Assembly: GCA_041389565.1 (NCBI GenBank)
Contig: JAWKRP010000002.1
Span: forward strand, 310,001 to 374,000
Origin: JACKEQ01 sp041389565
GTDB lineage: Bacteria; Myxococcota_A; UBA796; GCA-2862545
Reading direction: 5' to 3'
Length of the DNA: 64,000 bases
A program made the translations under genes and the position numbers. Positions 40,668 to 49,371 of the stretch are shown here, piece after piece. The notes beneath the pieces are model-generated. The model did no database searches. It worked only from the letters and a program-made list of their open reading frames with translations, and had not been told where the DNA came from. Positions within the stretch are counted from its first letter, which is position 1, and each line of letters opens with the position of its first letter.

Positions 40668-41477
40668 TCACAACGGCGGAGGGACCTGCTCCGTCGGGTT
40701 CGCGAAGAAGTCGAGGGCCCGTGCCGTGAACGCCTCGGGCTCGACCTCGTGGAGATCCGCGTGACCGACGCCTTCCGGGCGCCACAGCTGCTTCGGCGCG
40801 GGCGCGGCGGCGTAGAGCTGGAGGGCGCTGTCGGGGTCGATGAAGTCGTCGGCGAGGCCGTGCACGATCAGCACGGGCGCCGTGATCTTCGCGATCTCGC
40901 GCACGTTGTCGAACTCCTCGGCCCAGAACCAGCCGGGCGCGAAGTCCAGCGAGGCGGACGAGTCGACCAGGTAGTCGGCGCTCGCGAACATCGACTCGAG
41001 CACGATGGCGTGCGCGCCGATCTCGTCGGACGTGTGCGTGGCGACCGAAGCGCCGAGCGACAGCGAGACCCAGTCGATGGACTCGGGCGGTTGGCCCGTC
41101 CACTCGGACACGAAGCGGACTGCCGCGAGGCCATCCATCTCGAGCACTCCCGCGGCCGTCGACTCGCCCTCGCTGGCGCCGAACCCGCGGTAGTCGAAGA
41201 CGAACACCTCGTAGCCCCAGCCCCAGTAGAACTCGACACGGTCCCACACGCCTTCCATGTTGGCGCCGCGGCCATGGAAGAAGACGAGCACGGGGCGGTC
41301 GGCGACCGGCTGGTGGGCCCAGGCTCCGTAGAGCTGCGTGCCGTCGAGGCTCTCGAAGGGCACGACCTCGATCAGCTCGTCGGGGACGAGCTCGTTGTCG
41401 AACGCGTACGAGTCGACCTCGGGCGCACCGAAGATCAGGAAGTCGAGCGTGAGGCAGCCCGAGAGCAGGAGGATCAC
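40668..41477 (-). CDS. Alpha/beta hydrolase lipoprotein
   Basis: This 269-aa protein has a lipobox (LLLSGC). The hydrolase fold has an oxyanion loop FFHGRGAN, a nucleophile elbow VSLSLGAS where the usual GxSxG starts with Ser, the acidic residue in GLADDFIDP and His in GVGHADLHE. It is likely an esterase or peptidase acting outside the cytoplasm; the substrate is unknown. The start is GTG at 41477 with GGGGAGG upstream, overlapping the stop of the preceding lipoprotein gene (GTGA). Confidence 0.82.
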   Translation of the reverse strand: MILLLSGCLTLDFLIFGAPEVDSYAFDNELVPDELIEVVPFESLDGTQLYGAWAHQPVADRPVLVFFHGRGANMEGVWDRVEFYWGWGYEVFVFDYRGFGASEGESTAAGVLEMDGLAAVRFVSEWTGQPPESIDWVSLSLGASVATHTSDEIGAHAIVLESMFASADYLVDSSASLDFAPGWFWAEEFDNVREIAKITAPVLIVHGLADDFIDPDSALQLYAAAPAPKQLWRPEGVGHADLHEVEPEAFTARALDFFANPTEQVPPPL

Positions 41478-42124
41478 CGGTTCCTCCCCAGGCGGTAGGC
41501 GAGCCCGACCTGCACCTGGAGCGCGCCCCGATGCGCCGGACCCCACCAGTTCGCCGCGAGCGGGCGGTTGTCCTGGTAGAACACGAGCCACTCGGCCTCG
41601 AACGCGACACTGGTGCGCCCGGCGCGCAGCTCGGTGCCGACGAGCGGCGTGAGGTGTGCGTTCACGGTGGGGCCGGGCTGCAGGAACACGTCGAGGCCGG
41701 TGTACACGGAGTGTGCGCGGAGGTCCCACGAGAGCACGGCCGAGGTGTCGGCGAACACCCGGAACTCGGGGCCGGGCGGACCCTTGGACGCGTCGCCGCC
41801 GAACATCGAGAGCGTGCCGTCGACCATGAGGCGCGGCGAAGGCCCGTCGGGGGGCCAGAGCTCGCGCGCGATACCCACGGAAGCCCCGGGCACGCCGAAC
41901 GCCAGCAGGCCGGTGGGGAAGAACGACCCGTGCAGGTTGGTCTTCCCGTCGAGGCCGTGCATGTAGCCGATGCTGGTGAGCGGCAGCGGGAAGGTGACGC
42001 CGAGATCGCTGTCGAACGGGCCGCCGAGCGAGGCCGTTACCGCACCGGTGCCCTTGGGGAGGGGCTTGATGGCCCGCGAGGTGGTGCACCCCACGAGGAG
42101 CAGGATCGGGACGAACGCACGCAT
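41474..42124 (-). CDS. Lipoprotein of unknown function, beta-rich
   Basis: This 216-aa protein has a lipobox (LLLVGC). The mature part has amphipathic strands (VTASLGGPFDSDLGVTFPL and LDVFLQPGPTVNAHLTPLV), as in small outer-membrane proteins, and ends in a Tyr-Arg-rich strand. It is coupled to the hydrolase lipoprotein downstream by GTGA. Confidence 0.72.
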   Translation of the reverse strand: MRAFVPILLLVGCTTSRAIKPLPKGTGAVTASLGGPFDSDLGVTFPLPLTSIGYMHGLDGKTNLHGSFFPTGLLAFGVPGASVGIARELWPPDGPSPRLMVDGTLSMFGGDASKGPPGPEFRVFADTSAVLSWDLRAHSVYTGLDVFLQPGPTVNAHLTPLVGTELRAGRTSVAFEAEWLVFYQDNRPLAANWWGPAHRGALQVQVGLAYRLGRNR

Positions 42125-42231
42125 CGTCGGCGCCTAACCCGTCACACCGTGGCGACCTCGTGAAGATCCGATGCAAGAATGGGGTTGTGGTCGGGCCGTG
42201 GATAGGGCTGGATCACGTTGGGAGTCTTGCG
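42125..42231. other. Divergent gap with no recognised element
   Basis: This 107-base gap separates divergent lipoprotein and metallophosphoesterase genes. It is slightly less GC-rich than its surroundings and contains GGGAG at 42220-42224 before the plus-strand start. In-frame codons from 42160 continue the plus-strand frame but lack a signal or family match. Confidence 0.4.
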
Positions 42232-43689
42232 ATGACGGCCGAGCACAACCTGCTGGTGATCAGCGATCTCCACCTCGGTGAAGACCTGAACAGCGGGCCG
42301 CACGCGCCTCCTGGCTCTGCGGAGTCCCCGGTGAGCCAGACCGAGCGTGCGCTCACTGCGTTCCTGGTGCACTACACGGCGTTCCGGCAGGAAGGCCTGC
42401 CGTGGCGGCTGGTGTGCAACGGCGACATGGTCGACTTCCTGTCGGTGGCGCTGTCCCCCGAAGAAGCGGGGATCGAAGGCACGGAAGACGACCGCACCTT
42501 CGGGTTCGGCGCCACGTGTGTCGCGGCGCGCGCGAAGCTGGTGCGCGTGATCGAGCGGCACCACGCGTTCTTCGTGGCGCTCGCACGCTTCGTGGGCCGG
42601 GGGAACGAGGTGCACCTGGTGGTGGGCAACCACGACGCCGAGCTGCACTGGGAAGCCGTGCAGGCCGACATCTCCGCGGCGCTCGACCGGATCTGGCAGG
42701 CGGAGACGGGCTCGTCCGACCTCGTGAGCCCGCGCGTCACGTTCCATCCGTGGTTCTACTACGACCCCGGTGTGGCGTGGATCGAGCACGGCCACCAGTA
42801 CGACCCGTTCTGCAGCTTCGAGGATCTGCTGGCCCCGGAAGACCCCGACAATCCCCAGTCGCTCGAAGAGAACCTCGGAACGGCGGCCATGCGGTACCTC
42901 GGCAACCACCTGCCCGTGAACCCCGATGCCACGGCCGATCTGTCGTTCGTGGAGTACCTGCACCTCATCATGAACGCCCGCCACGACGACGCGTTCAAGT
43001 TCGCCGGGGGGTACGCGGCCGTGGTGCGCGCGCTGGGCTCGCAGTGGCTGAAGCGTTTCCGCGACCCCGAGAAGTTCAAGGCGCGCCGCGAGCAGCGGAA
43101 GGCGCGCATGCGCGAGATCGCCGTGAGCGTGGGGCTGCGCGCCGGAACGCTCGAGCGTCTGCATCGGCTGCGCCGTCCGCCGGTCTACCTCGACTTCCTG
43201 GCGTTCATCCGGTCGGTCATGCTGGGGCGCCTGCTCACGACGGTCGCGCTGCTCGCGCTCATCCCGTTCCTGATGCCGCTGCTCGCGTTCCCGTACAACG
43301 TGGGGTTCGCGTTCGTCGGAGTGGTGCTCGTGGCGCTCATCCACGTGTGGCTGGCGAGCGGGCGCGACAACGTCGACCCCACCGAACAGATGCGCAAGGT
43401 GGCCGGCAAGATCCGGCGCATCGTGCGCGCACCCGTGGTGGTGTTCGGGCACAGCCACATCCCGCTGGCCCACCGCCTGCTCGGCAACGGCTGGTACTTC
43501 AACACGGGCAGCTGGGCGGGCGGTTCCGAGCGCGACCTCGCGTTCACCCACCTGGTGGTGCTGCGCCGCCGGGGTCGCGTGCGCTCGGCGCTGTGCCGCT
43601 GGCATGCCGGCGAGAGTCGGGAGCTGCGGGCCGAGGAGTCGCGCATGGGGCCGATCGGGCACGAGCCCGAGCTGAGCGCGGGCTACTGA
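42232..43689 (+). CDS. Metallophosphoesterase with membrane segments inserted in its core
   Basis: This 485-aa protein has calcineurin-like motifs in order: SDLHLGE (Asp12, His14), NGDMVDF (Asp65), GNHD (133-135), EHGHQYD (His186, 188) and, after a long gap, VFGHSHIP (about 404-411). The gap holds a basic helical region and hydrophobic helices at about 328-375. In LpxH-like enzymes that gap is a small cap. So the catalytic fold is tethered to the membrane by its own insert, suggesting a membrane phospho-substrate. The ATG at 42232 has GGGAG upstream. Confidence 0.85.
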   Translation: MTAEHNLLVISDLHLGEDLNSGPHAPPGSAESPVSQTERALTAFLVHYTAFRQEGLPWRLVCNGDMVDFLSVALSPEEAGIEGTEDDRTFGFGATCVAARAKLVRVIERHHAFFVALARFVGRGNEVHLVVGNHDAELHWEAVQADISAALDRIWQAETGSSDLVSPRVTFHPWFYYDPGVAWIEHGHQYDPFCSFEDLLAPEDPDNPQSLEENLGTAAMRYLGNHLPVNPDATADLSFVEYLHLIMNARHDDAFKFAGGYAAVVRALGSQWLKRFRDPEKFKARREQRKARMREIAVSVGLRAGTLERLHRLRRPPVYLDFLAFIRSVMLGRLLTTVALLALIPFLMPLLAFPYNVGFAFVGVVLVALIHVWLASGRDNVDPTEQMRKVAGKIRRIVRAPVVVFGHSHIPLAHRLLGNGWYFNTGSWAGGSERDLAFTHLVVLRRRGRVRSALCRWHAGESRELRAEESRMGPIGHEPELSAGY

Positions 43690-43691
43690 CG

Positions 43692-44099
43692 GTGCGCAAG
43701 CTGGCTCGTTCCCGGCCGCGCCAGATGTGTCCGTGTCACAGCGGGCTCACGTACGGGAAGTGTTGTCGGGAGGCCCACCGGAACGGCGCTTCCGGGCCCG
43801 AAGCCCTGATGCGGTCGCGGTACGCGGCGTATGCGCTCGAGAAGGTGAGCTACATCATGGAGACGAGCGCGGAGCCCGAGCGCGACCCCGACACGTGGCG
43901 TGCCGAGATCCAGCGCTTCTGCGAGCACACCGCCTTCCTGGGCCTCGAGATCCTCGAGGTGGAGCCCGGCGACGAGGTCGCGTACGTCACGTTCCGGGCC
44001 CGTCTCCAGCAGGTCGGGCACGATGCGAGCTTCACGGAGCGCTCGCGGTTCGTGCGGCGCCACCGCTGGCTGTACGAGAGCGGCGAGCGGATCGCGTGA
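43692..44099 (+). CDS. YchJ-family SEC-C metal-binding protein
   Basis: This 135-aa protein has a SEC-C zinc motif, CPCHSGLTYGKCC (Cys13, 15, 24, 25), then the YchJ (UPF0225) fold with LMRSRYAAYAL and the NTF2-like pattern VTFRARLQQVG. The function is unknown. The GTG at 43692 is three bases after the metallophosphoesterase stop, so they are an operon. Length is typical. Confidence 0.9.
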   Translation: MRKLARSRPRQMCPCHSGLTYGKCCREAHRNGASGPEALMRSRYAAYALEKVSYIMETSAEPERDPDTWRAEIQRFCEHTAFLGLEILEVEPGDEVAYVTFRARLQQVGHDASFTERSRFVRRHRWLYESGERIA

Positions 44100-44120
44100 G
44101 CCCGACGTCTCGCGGACGCC

Positions 44121-46088
44121 CTACCGCGGGAAGGTCGACAGCCGTGCTCGGGCCGCATCGGCCTCGGAGCTGTTCGGGAACCGCTCGATGAGCACGCGAT
44201 ACCAGTGCTCCGAGCGCGCCAGTGCGTCGGCGTCGTACGCCGAGTACCACGCGTAGGCGAGCCGGCTGAGGATGTTCTCGGGCTTGCGGTACCAGTAGTC
44301 GGGGAACTCGGTGTAGAGCGTCTCGAGGGTCTCGGCCGCCATGCGCTCGAGCCCGGCGGAGTCGAGGTCGGAGGCGTACTGCTCGAGCATGCGGGCCCGT
44401 GCCTGGTCGACCTCGAAGCGGCCGGTCCGGATCTCGTCGAGCGCGCTTCGGACCTCGTGCTCGAGCTTGAACGGGCGCTCCTGGGTCCTCGCAATCGCGC
44501 CCAGCGCCTCGATCGCGACGTCGTCGCCGATCGCGCGGGCGAGCTTCCACTCGGCGGTCTGCACGTTGCGGGCGTCCATCGCGTGCTGGACGCGCAGCAG
44601 CTGTCGGCGCGCTTCGTCGAAGTCGCACACCCGCATCCACGGATCGATCACGCTGTAGCTCACGGTTCTCCGCTGGCCTGCGAGCACCTGCTCGATGGGC
44701 TCGGACCACTCGGCCTTCCGGGCGACGTGCTTCTCGAGTGTGGCCAGATCGGAGTCGATTCCCGCGACCTCGGACGCGGGAGCCCCCATGGACACGAGCG
44801 CTTCGCGGACCTCCCCGAGGAGCGAGGCGTCCGCGCAGGCTCTCGACCGGATCCTGCGCAGATCGCTGACTTCGAGCCGTTCGTGGTCGCGCATCCACAC
44901 GAGCCACTCGCGGCACTGTGCCGGACTGCGGCGCCGGTCGGGCTCGTCGCCGCATCGGTCTTCCATCATCTCGCCCGTCCGCTTCAGCAGCGCGGCCTCG
45001 ATCACGCCGCTCGCCCGCGCGGACTCCTCCTTGTCGATGATGGCGACGAGCTGGTCGAGCATGCCGCGGACGGACGGGTAGTACGGACCGGTGGGATACC
45101 GGTCGACGTACTCCTGACCCCAGGCGAGCAGGGAGGCGCGGTCTTCGAGGCTGGCGGACGCCATCGCCGTGCAGCCCATCGCCCACTCCGTCACGGAGCG
45201 CTCGTGCGGGCCTTCTCCCATCACGAACGTCTCGGGGAGCCCGAGCTCGACCAGAGCCCCGCAGAGCTCGCGCTGGTCGCTGAACGGGAGCTGGTAGTAC
45301 CGGGCCGTGGCCGCCCCGATCACCTCCCGCAGCTCGGCCGTGGCGGCGGGATCGCGGGCACCCCGCCGGCCCGCGTCGCGGTACCGCGCGATCCGGGCCA
45401 GCACGTCGGACATGTCGGCGTCGATCGACTCCTGTCGCACCGCCGCGGACGAAGCGAGCGAGGCCTTGAGGCCCGAGAGCGCGTCTCCAGCGGCGCCGAA
45501 CCCGCTGTCGTGCGCGAGCGCCGCTTCGAAGCGCTTGCGGGCATCTTCGACCGCGCCGCGATCGAGGGCGTCGAGCCCCGCCGACCAGTCGCGAAAGGCC
45601 GCGAACGACTCGGTGGCGACGCGCCCGACGCGCCCTGCCTCCCGGGCCGAGATGGCGATGCCGAGCTTCTCGGTGACGCCGAACGCCAGCTCTTTCTCGA
45701 CCTCGAAGAAGGTGTCGCGTGGCCCTTCTGCCGACACCGAGTGCAGCACCCGGCCCGACTCCACCTCGACGAGCCGCGCGTCGATGCGAAGCTTCGGCTC
45801 GAGCGCGATGACGGAGCCCACGAGCATCCACTCGGCGCCCAGCCCTCGCCCGGCTTTCGCGGCTCGGGTGGGGTCGACCCAGTCGGACCGCGACAGCTCC
45901 ATCTCCGCGAGCACGTCTCGCATCCGCGAGCGCTCGATCAGCTCGAGTGAGGCGACCTCACCGAGGTCGGTGACGAGCATGTCGGCCACGCCCACCCCGA
46001 GCGCGTCGTTCGCGGCGTCGCCGGTGTGGTTGTCGAACGGGAGCACCGCGAGCGTGGCTGCGGAGCAGATGCCGAGGAAGAGGAGCAC
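44121..46088 (-). CDS. Secreted protein with CsgG/FlgO-like domain and helical repeats
   Basis: This 655-aa protein has a signal peptide (LLFLGICSAATLA). Residues about 15-140 fit the CsgG/FlgO/TolB-like fold: LAVLPFDNHTGD, then LELIERSRMRDVLAE and GAEWMLVGSVIALE. The rest is helical with TPR-like pairs, for example at the C-terminus WYRVLIERFPNSSEADAARA. Such proteins support surface secretion or form periplasmic assemblies. The GTG at 46088 was chosen for the signal peptide; upstream in-frame codons cross a hairpin repeat and the neighbouring gene. Confidence 0.78.
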   Translation of the reverse strand: MLLFLGICSAATLAVLPFDNHTGDAANDALGVGVADMLVTDLGEVASLELIERSRMRDVLAEMELSRSDWVDPTRAAKAGRGLGAEWMLVGSVIALEPKLRIDARLVEVESGRVLHSVSAEGPRDTFFEVEKELAFGVTEKLGIAISAREAGRVGRVATESFAAFRDWSAGLDALDRGAVEDARKRFEAALAHDSGFGAAGDALSGLKASLASSAAVRQESIDADMSDVLARIARYRDAGRRGARDPAATAELREVIGAATARYYQLPFSDQRELCGALVELGLPETFVMGEGPHERSVTEWAMGCTAMASASLEDRASLLAWGQEYVDRYPTGPYYPSVRGMLDQLVAIIDKEESARASGVIEAALLKRTGEMMEDRCGDEPDRRRSPAQCREWLVWMRDHERLEVSDLRRIRSRACADASLLGEVREALVSMGAPASEVAGIDSDLATLEKHVARKAEWSEPIEQVLAGQRRTVSYSVIDPWMRVCDFDEARRQLLRVQHAMDARNVQTAEWKLARAIGDDVAIEALGAIARTQERPFKLEHEVRSALDEIRTGRFEVDQARARMLEQYASDLDSAGLERMAAETLETLYTEFPDYWYRKPENILSRLAYAWYSAYDADALARSEHWYRVLIERFPNSSEADAARARLSTFPR

Positions 46089-46103
46089 GCAACGATGTAA
46101 CGG

Positions 46104-46147
46104 GTCCGTGAGGTGAGTCGCGAGGGCCCGCAGGGACGATCCATGAG
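46104..46147. repeat. Short relative of the GCA-loop hairpin repeat
   Basis: This gap between two minus-strand genes holds GGTCCGTGAGGTGAGTCGCG, similar to the unit at 40416-40429, followed by CCC-GCA-GGG (46127-46135) and GACG. It is a partial third location of the family. Confidence 0.6.
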
Positions 46148-46978
46148 TCAGCGGCAGGTGCCGGGCGTCCACGTTCCAGTGAGCCATGTGGCGATGAAGT
46201 CTGCGAGACCGGGGTCCGCCGCGCGCAGCTCGTCCTGGGTGTCGATGCTGTTGTGGATGCCGTTCGTGGGGATCGACTCCAGGTTCGCGTCGAAGAAGCT
46301 CTGCACGCCTTCCGCCCAGTACTCCTCGGGGTTCGTGGCCGCGTACGTGTCGTCCCAGGTGCCCTGCATCAGGGCGTCGTCGTGGAGCGCCTGCAGCTCG
46401 GCGTCGATCCCGGGGACCTCCGGGCGGAGCGCGAGGTTGAAGATCGAGTGCGCCAGCTCGTGGATGCCGATGGACTCGCCGACGTAGAGGTCGCCGGGCA
46501 GCTCGAGCAGGTTCTCCTCGGCCATGGCGGTCATCGGGCGCCCGATCACCCCGCCGAGCCCGCGGGTGCGCACGTCCCAGTCGGTGCCCGGGTAGAGCTC
46601 GTACAGGTCGGCGAACTCGGGGAGGTCGGTGACCACCTGGTCGCGCCCGATGATGCCGACCGTGGCGCCCCGCTCGAGCATGGCGGGCAGGAGCTCCGGA
46701 TCCCCTGCCAGCATGGCGCGCACGAGCCAGGTGGCCTCGATCAGCGCGTCGTCGTCGACCTCTTCGGAGGCGAGCACCCACAGACCCTCGGCGTCGACGG
46801 CCTTGGTGTACCAGGGGTCTGCGTCGGACGGAGGGGCGACGATGGGCGGACACGGGACCACCGGCGTGGGCGGCGGAGGGGTCGGGACGACCTCGGGATC
46901 CGGCTCGTCCGCGGGGTCTGCGGGCTCGGCACAGGCGGCGAGCAGCAGCGCGGCCAAGGCGAGACGGCGGTGGGGCAC
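46148..46978 (-). CDS. Lipoprotein with HExxH metalloprotease-like motif
   Basis: This 276-aa protein has a lipobox (LLLAAC) and a Pro-rich linker. Its core has GIHELAHSIFN, a HExxH zinc motif, followed by NPEEYWAEGVQSFFD, where a Glu could be the third ligand as in gluzincins. Most of the family features are divergent, so peptidase activity is probable, not certain. The GTG at 46978 has GGAGG four bases upstream. It is likely periplasmic or surface-anchored. Confidence 0.75.
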   Translation of the reverse strand: MPHRRLALAALLLAACAEPADPADEPDPEVVPTPPPPTPVVPCPPIVAPPSDADPWYTKAVDAEGLWVLASEEVDDDALIEATWLVRAMLAGDPELLPAMLERGATVGIIGRDQVVTDLPEFADLYELYPGTDWDVRTRGLGGVIGRPMTAMAEENLLELPGDLYVGESIGIHELAHSIFNLALRPEVPGIDAELQALHDDALMQGTWDDTYAATNPEEYWAEGVQSFFDANLESIPTNGIHNSIDTQDELRAADPGLADFIATWLTGTWTPGTCR

Positions 46979-46994
46979 GCGACCTCCGCGACGG

Positions 46995-47000
46995 TTATCC
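46995..47000 (+). promoter_or_regulatory. Possible -10 element for tRNA-Arg
   Basis: TTATCC in ACGGTTATCCGG lies 14 bases before the first base of the tRNA, a spacing compatible with a short 5' leader. Confidence 0.35.
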
Positions 47001-47014
47001 GGGGGGACGAGACT

Positions 47015-47087
47015 GGCCTCGTAGCTCAGTGGATAGAGCAGGGCATTCCTAATGCCAAGGTCGGAGGTTCGATTCCTCTCGGGGCTA
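47015..47087 (+). tRNA. tRNA-Arg (anticodon CCT)
   Basis: The 73 bases fold as a cloverleaf: acceptor GGCCTCG with CGGGGCT (two G-U pairs), D stem GCTC/GAGC, anticodon loop TTCCTAA giving anticodon CCT (reads AGG), five-base variable loop, and T loop TTCGATT in a GGAGG/CCTCT stem. Discriminator A; the CCA end is not encoded. Confidence 0.93.
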
Positions 47088-47181
47088 TCTCTCGTACTCC
47101 TCCGTCAGAACGGCGCCGTGAAGCACGCCTGAAGTCGAGCGTTCCACGGGGATCCTCCAGAATCGAAGCTGGGGGGTTCCC

Positions 47182-48279
47182 ATGGTGTACGGATCGATCC
47201 TGGCGGTGGGTGTGCTCGGCGTGGCGTTGGTGCTCGTCGGAGTGGCGGGTGTGGGGTGGGTGTGCTTCACGAATCGTCGTCGGTCGCGCGACCGCGAGGT
47301 GGTGGAGAGCTCCCCGCCGACGCCCGTGATGCTGGCCCGATCGGGTCGGCCGCCGCGTCACATCCCACGACGGGAGCGGGTCCGCAGGGAGGTGTCGGCG
47401 CCCGATCCTGCCAGCGCGGTGGGGTACGCGGAGCTCCCGTGGTGGGGAGACTCGGAGGTCCCCGACGACCAGGACTCACGGATCGTCGCGGCCGGTGGCG
47501 AGCCCGGAAAGTCCCTTTTGGACCGCGACTCGATGCAGGTGGGGCCCGAGGCCCTGTTCGCCGTCGTGGGCCCGTCCGAGCGGCCGGGAGATGCGGAGGT
47601 CCGCGTGGAGCCCGCTCCGGATCCCGTCGGTTCCGAGGAGGTCGAAGCACCCGGAGCCCAGATCGAGCCCCTCGAGCGCTCCGTCGAGCCGGTGGGCTCC
47701 GACCCCCAGCCGCCAGCGACGCTGGACCGACACGAGGCCTACCAGACCGGGGCGCTCGCGTCCCTGGTGCGCCAGCAGGCCCTGGACGAGCGGGTGGGCG
47801 ACCGCACCTGGGTCGTCGACCCCGACCGTGGCGTGCTCGTGTTCGGGTCGGGCGACGCGAGGACCGCGTTCAGTGCGTCCATGCTGGGCACCGTCGACCT
47901 CGAGGACGAGGGGCTGTTCGAGTGGCTCGTCGCGACGAGCACGGCGGCAGGGATGCCGTACTTCCTCGCCGGACATGCGGACGAGAGCACGGCCATCGCG
48001 CTGCTCGTCGACGCGACCGAGCGGGTCCAGTCGCGCGGGCTGCTCCAGGCCATCGCAGAGCTCAGCACGCTCGACCCCGAGGTCCGCGACCACCGCGGCT
48101 GTGTGCGCGCGAGCCTCGATGCTCTCGACGTCGACTGGGAGCCCGAGCCCGGCGGACTGATCGCGCACACTCCCACGGGTGACGTGCACGTCCGGTTCGA
48201 CAGCGCAGGCCGGATCGAGTCCGCGCGCGGAACCCTGACGAACCGGGAAGAGCTCAGTGCGCGCAGTGGGGTCGCATGA
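47182..48279 (+). CDS. Membrane-anchored protein of unknown function
   Basis: This 365-aa protein has an N-terminal membrane helix (ILAVGVLGVALVLVGVAG). A Pro- and acid-rich linker (about 35-185) follows. The C-terminal domain (about 190-365) includes GDRTWVVDPDRGVLVFGSGD, YFLAGHADESTAIALL and TPTGDVHVRFDSAGRI. It faintly recalls DUF6882-type domains, but I would not assign it. It overlaps the convergent gene by 26 bases. Confidence 0.7.
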   Translation: MVYGSILAVGVLGVALVLVGVAGVGWVCFTNRRRSRDREVVESSPPTPVMLARSGRPPRHIPRRERVRREVSAPDPASAVGYAELPWWGDSEVPDDQDSRIVAAGGEPGKSLLDRDSMQVGPEALFAVVGPSERPGDAEVRVEPAPDPVGSEEVEAPGAQIEPLERSVEPVGSDPQPPATLDRHEAYQTGALASLVRQQALDERVGDRTWVVDPDRGVLVFGSGDARTAFSASMLGTVDLEDEGLFEWLVATSTAAGMPYFLAGHADESTAIALLVDATERVQSRGLLQAIAELSTLDPEVRDHRGCVRASLDALDVDWEPEPGGLIAHTPTGDVHVRFDSAGRIESARGTLTNREELSARSGVA

Positions 48280-49345
48280 GCGGGGTGGTCGGGAACACCA
48301 CCACCCAGTCGTGGCCGGTCCAGCGCTCGGTGTCCGCCCACCACGCCGGGCCGTCGACCGCGGCGGCTCGCGCCACCACCTCGTCGCGCACGGCCTCTCC
48401 GGGCAATGTGGCTCCCTCGGGCAGGGCTGCGAAGGCCTCGTTCCGTCGAACCAGCGTCGCGAAGGTCTGCAGGCCGGCGTAGTCGTGGCCGGAACACCCG
48501 GCGAGCGCCTCGTCGGACAGCCATCCGCGGCTGTAGGTGGCGGACTGCAGGGCGATCGAGTGGGTGCGCGGTGCGAGGTCCGTGCGCTCGTGGGCGAGCC
48601 AGCAGCCTTCGAAGCGAGGTCCCGAGCAGGGCTCGGCGGTCGCGGTGTGCCAGCTCCCGCCCCAGAGGAGGGTGCGCTCTCCGTCCGGCGCCCACGGCCC
48701 GATGTGGTGCTGCAGGTTCTCGAGCACGCGCTCCTGCCGGACGCCGTAGAACCCGTCACCGGCGTCGCGAGCGGCCATCGTCGCGGCCACGTTCGCGGCG
48801 AGTGTACGGGCCCAGGGGTCGAGTCGCGGGTCGTCGGCCAGTCGAGCGACCCCTTCCGCATCCTCGGGTCGGCGGAGCCCCACCCGCGCGAGCGCGGCGT
48901 CGAGGTCCGGCACGGCCAGGTACCCGTGCTCGAGATCGGTCCCGACGATGCGGAACGCCTGGTCGGGATGCGTCCGGTTCCAGTCCACCAGGCGCTCGAG
49001 CAGAGCCGTGCTCTCGACGGTCGCGAAGGGATGCGGTCGAGCCTCGCCGCCTGCGAGCCGGCGCTCGAAGTCACGGGTCTCCGACCAGGGGTGCTCGAGC
49101 ACCAGCACGTCGAGCCAGCCCCGCTGGGCGAGCTCGAGCACCAGATCGCCTCCGAAGGCTCTCGAGGCGGCCTCGCCGTGTTCCTCGCCGAGCAGCAGGA
49201 CCAGGGGATCGTCCGCCAGCACCGCGTCCGCGAACGAAGCCACGTCGAGCGGGCGCGCCGTGGATGGGCTCACTGCAGGCGGCACGGCGAGGGGTGGGTC
49301 GGACACGGGATCGGCAGCGATCAGGCAGGAAACGAGGAGCCACAC
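48254..49345 (-). CDS. Erythromycin-esterase / ChaN (Tiki)-like secreted protein
   Basis: This 363-aa protein starts with a short signal or lipobox (LLVSC). The core shows LLLGEEHGEAAS, VLVLEHPWSETRDFERR, and later TLLWGGSWHTATAEP, resembling the EreA/ChaN superfamily of Glu/His metal or haem-binding enzymes. The natural substrate of such proteins is mostly unknown, and macrolide esterase activity should not be assumed. The GTG at 49345 is the only start next to a signal peptide. A divergent lipoprotein pair lies upstream. Confidence 0.72.
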   Translation of the reverse strand: MWLLVSCLIAADPVSDPPLAVPPAVSPSTARPLDVASFADAVLADDPLVLLLGEEHGEAASRAFGGDLVLELAQRGWLDVLVLEHPWSETRDFERRLAGGEARPHPFATVESTALLERLVDWNRTHPDQAFRIVGTDLEHGYLAVPDLDAALARVGLRRPEDAEGVARLADDPRLDPWARTLAANVAATMAARDAGDGFYGVRQERVLENLQHHIGPWAPDGERTLLWGGSWHTATAEPCSGPRFEGCWLAHERTDLAPRTHSIALQSATYSRGWLSDEALAGCSGHDYAGLQTFATLVRRNEAFAALPEGATLPGEAVRDEVVARAAAVDGPAWWADTERWTGHDWVVVFPTTPLMRPHCAH

Positions 49346-49371
49346 GGCGAACGTCCGGGTACGATGGGTAG

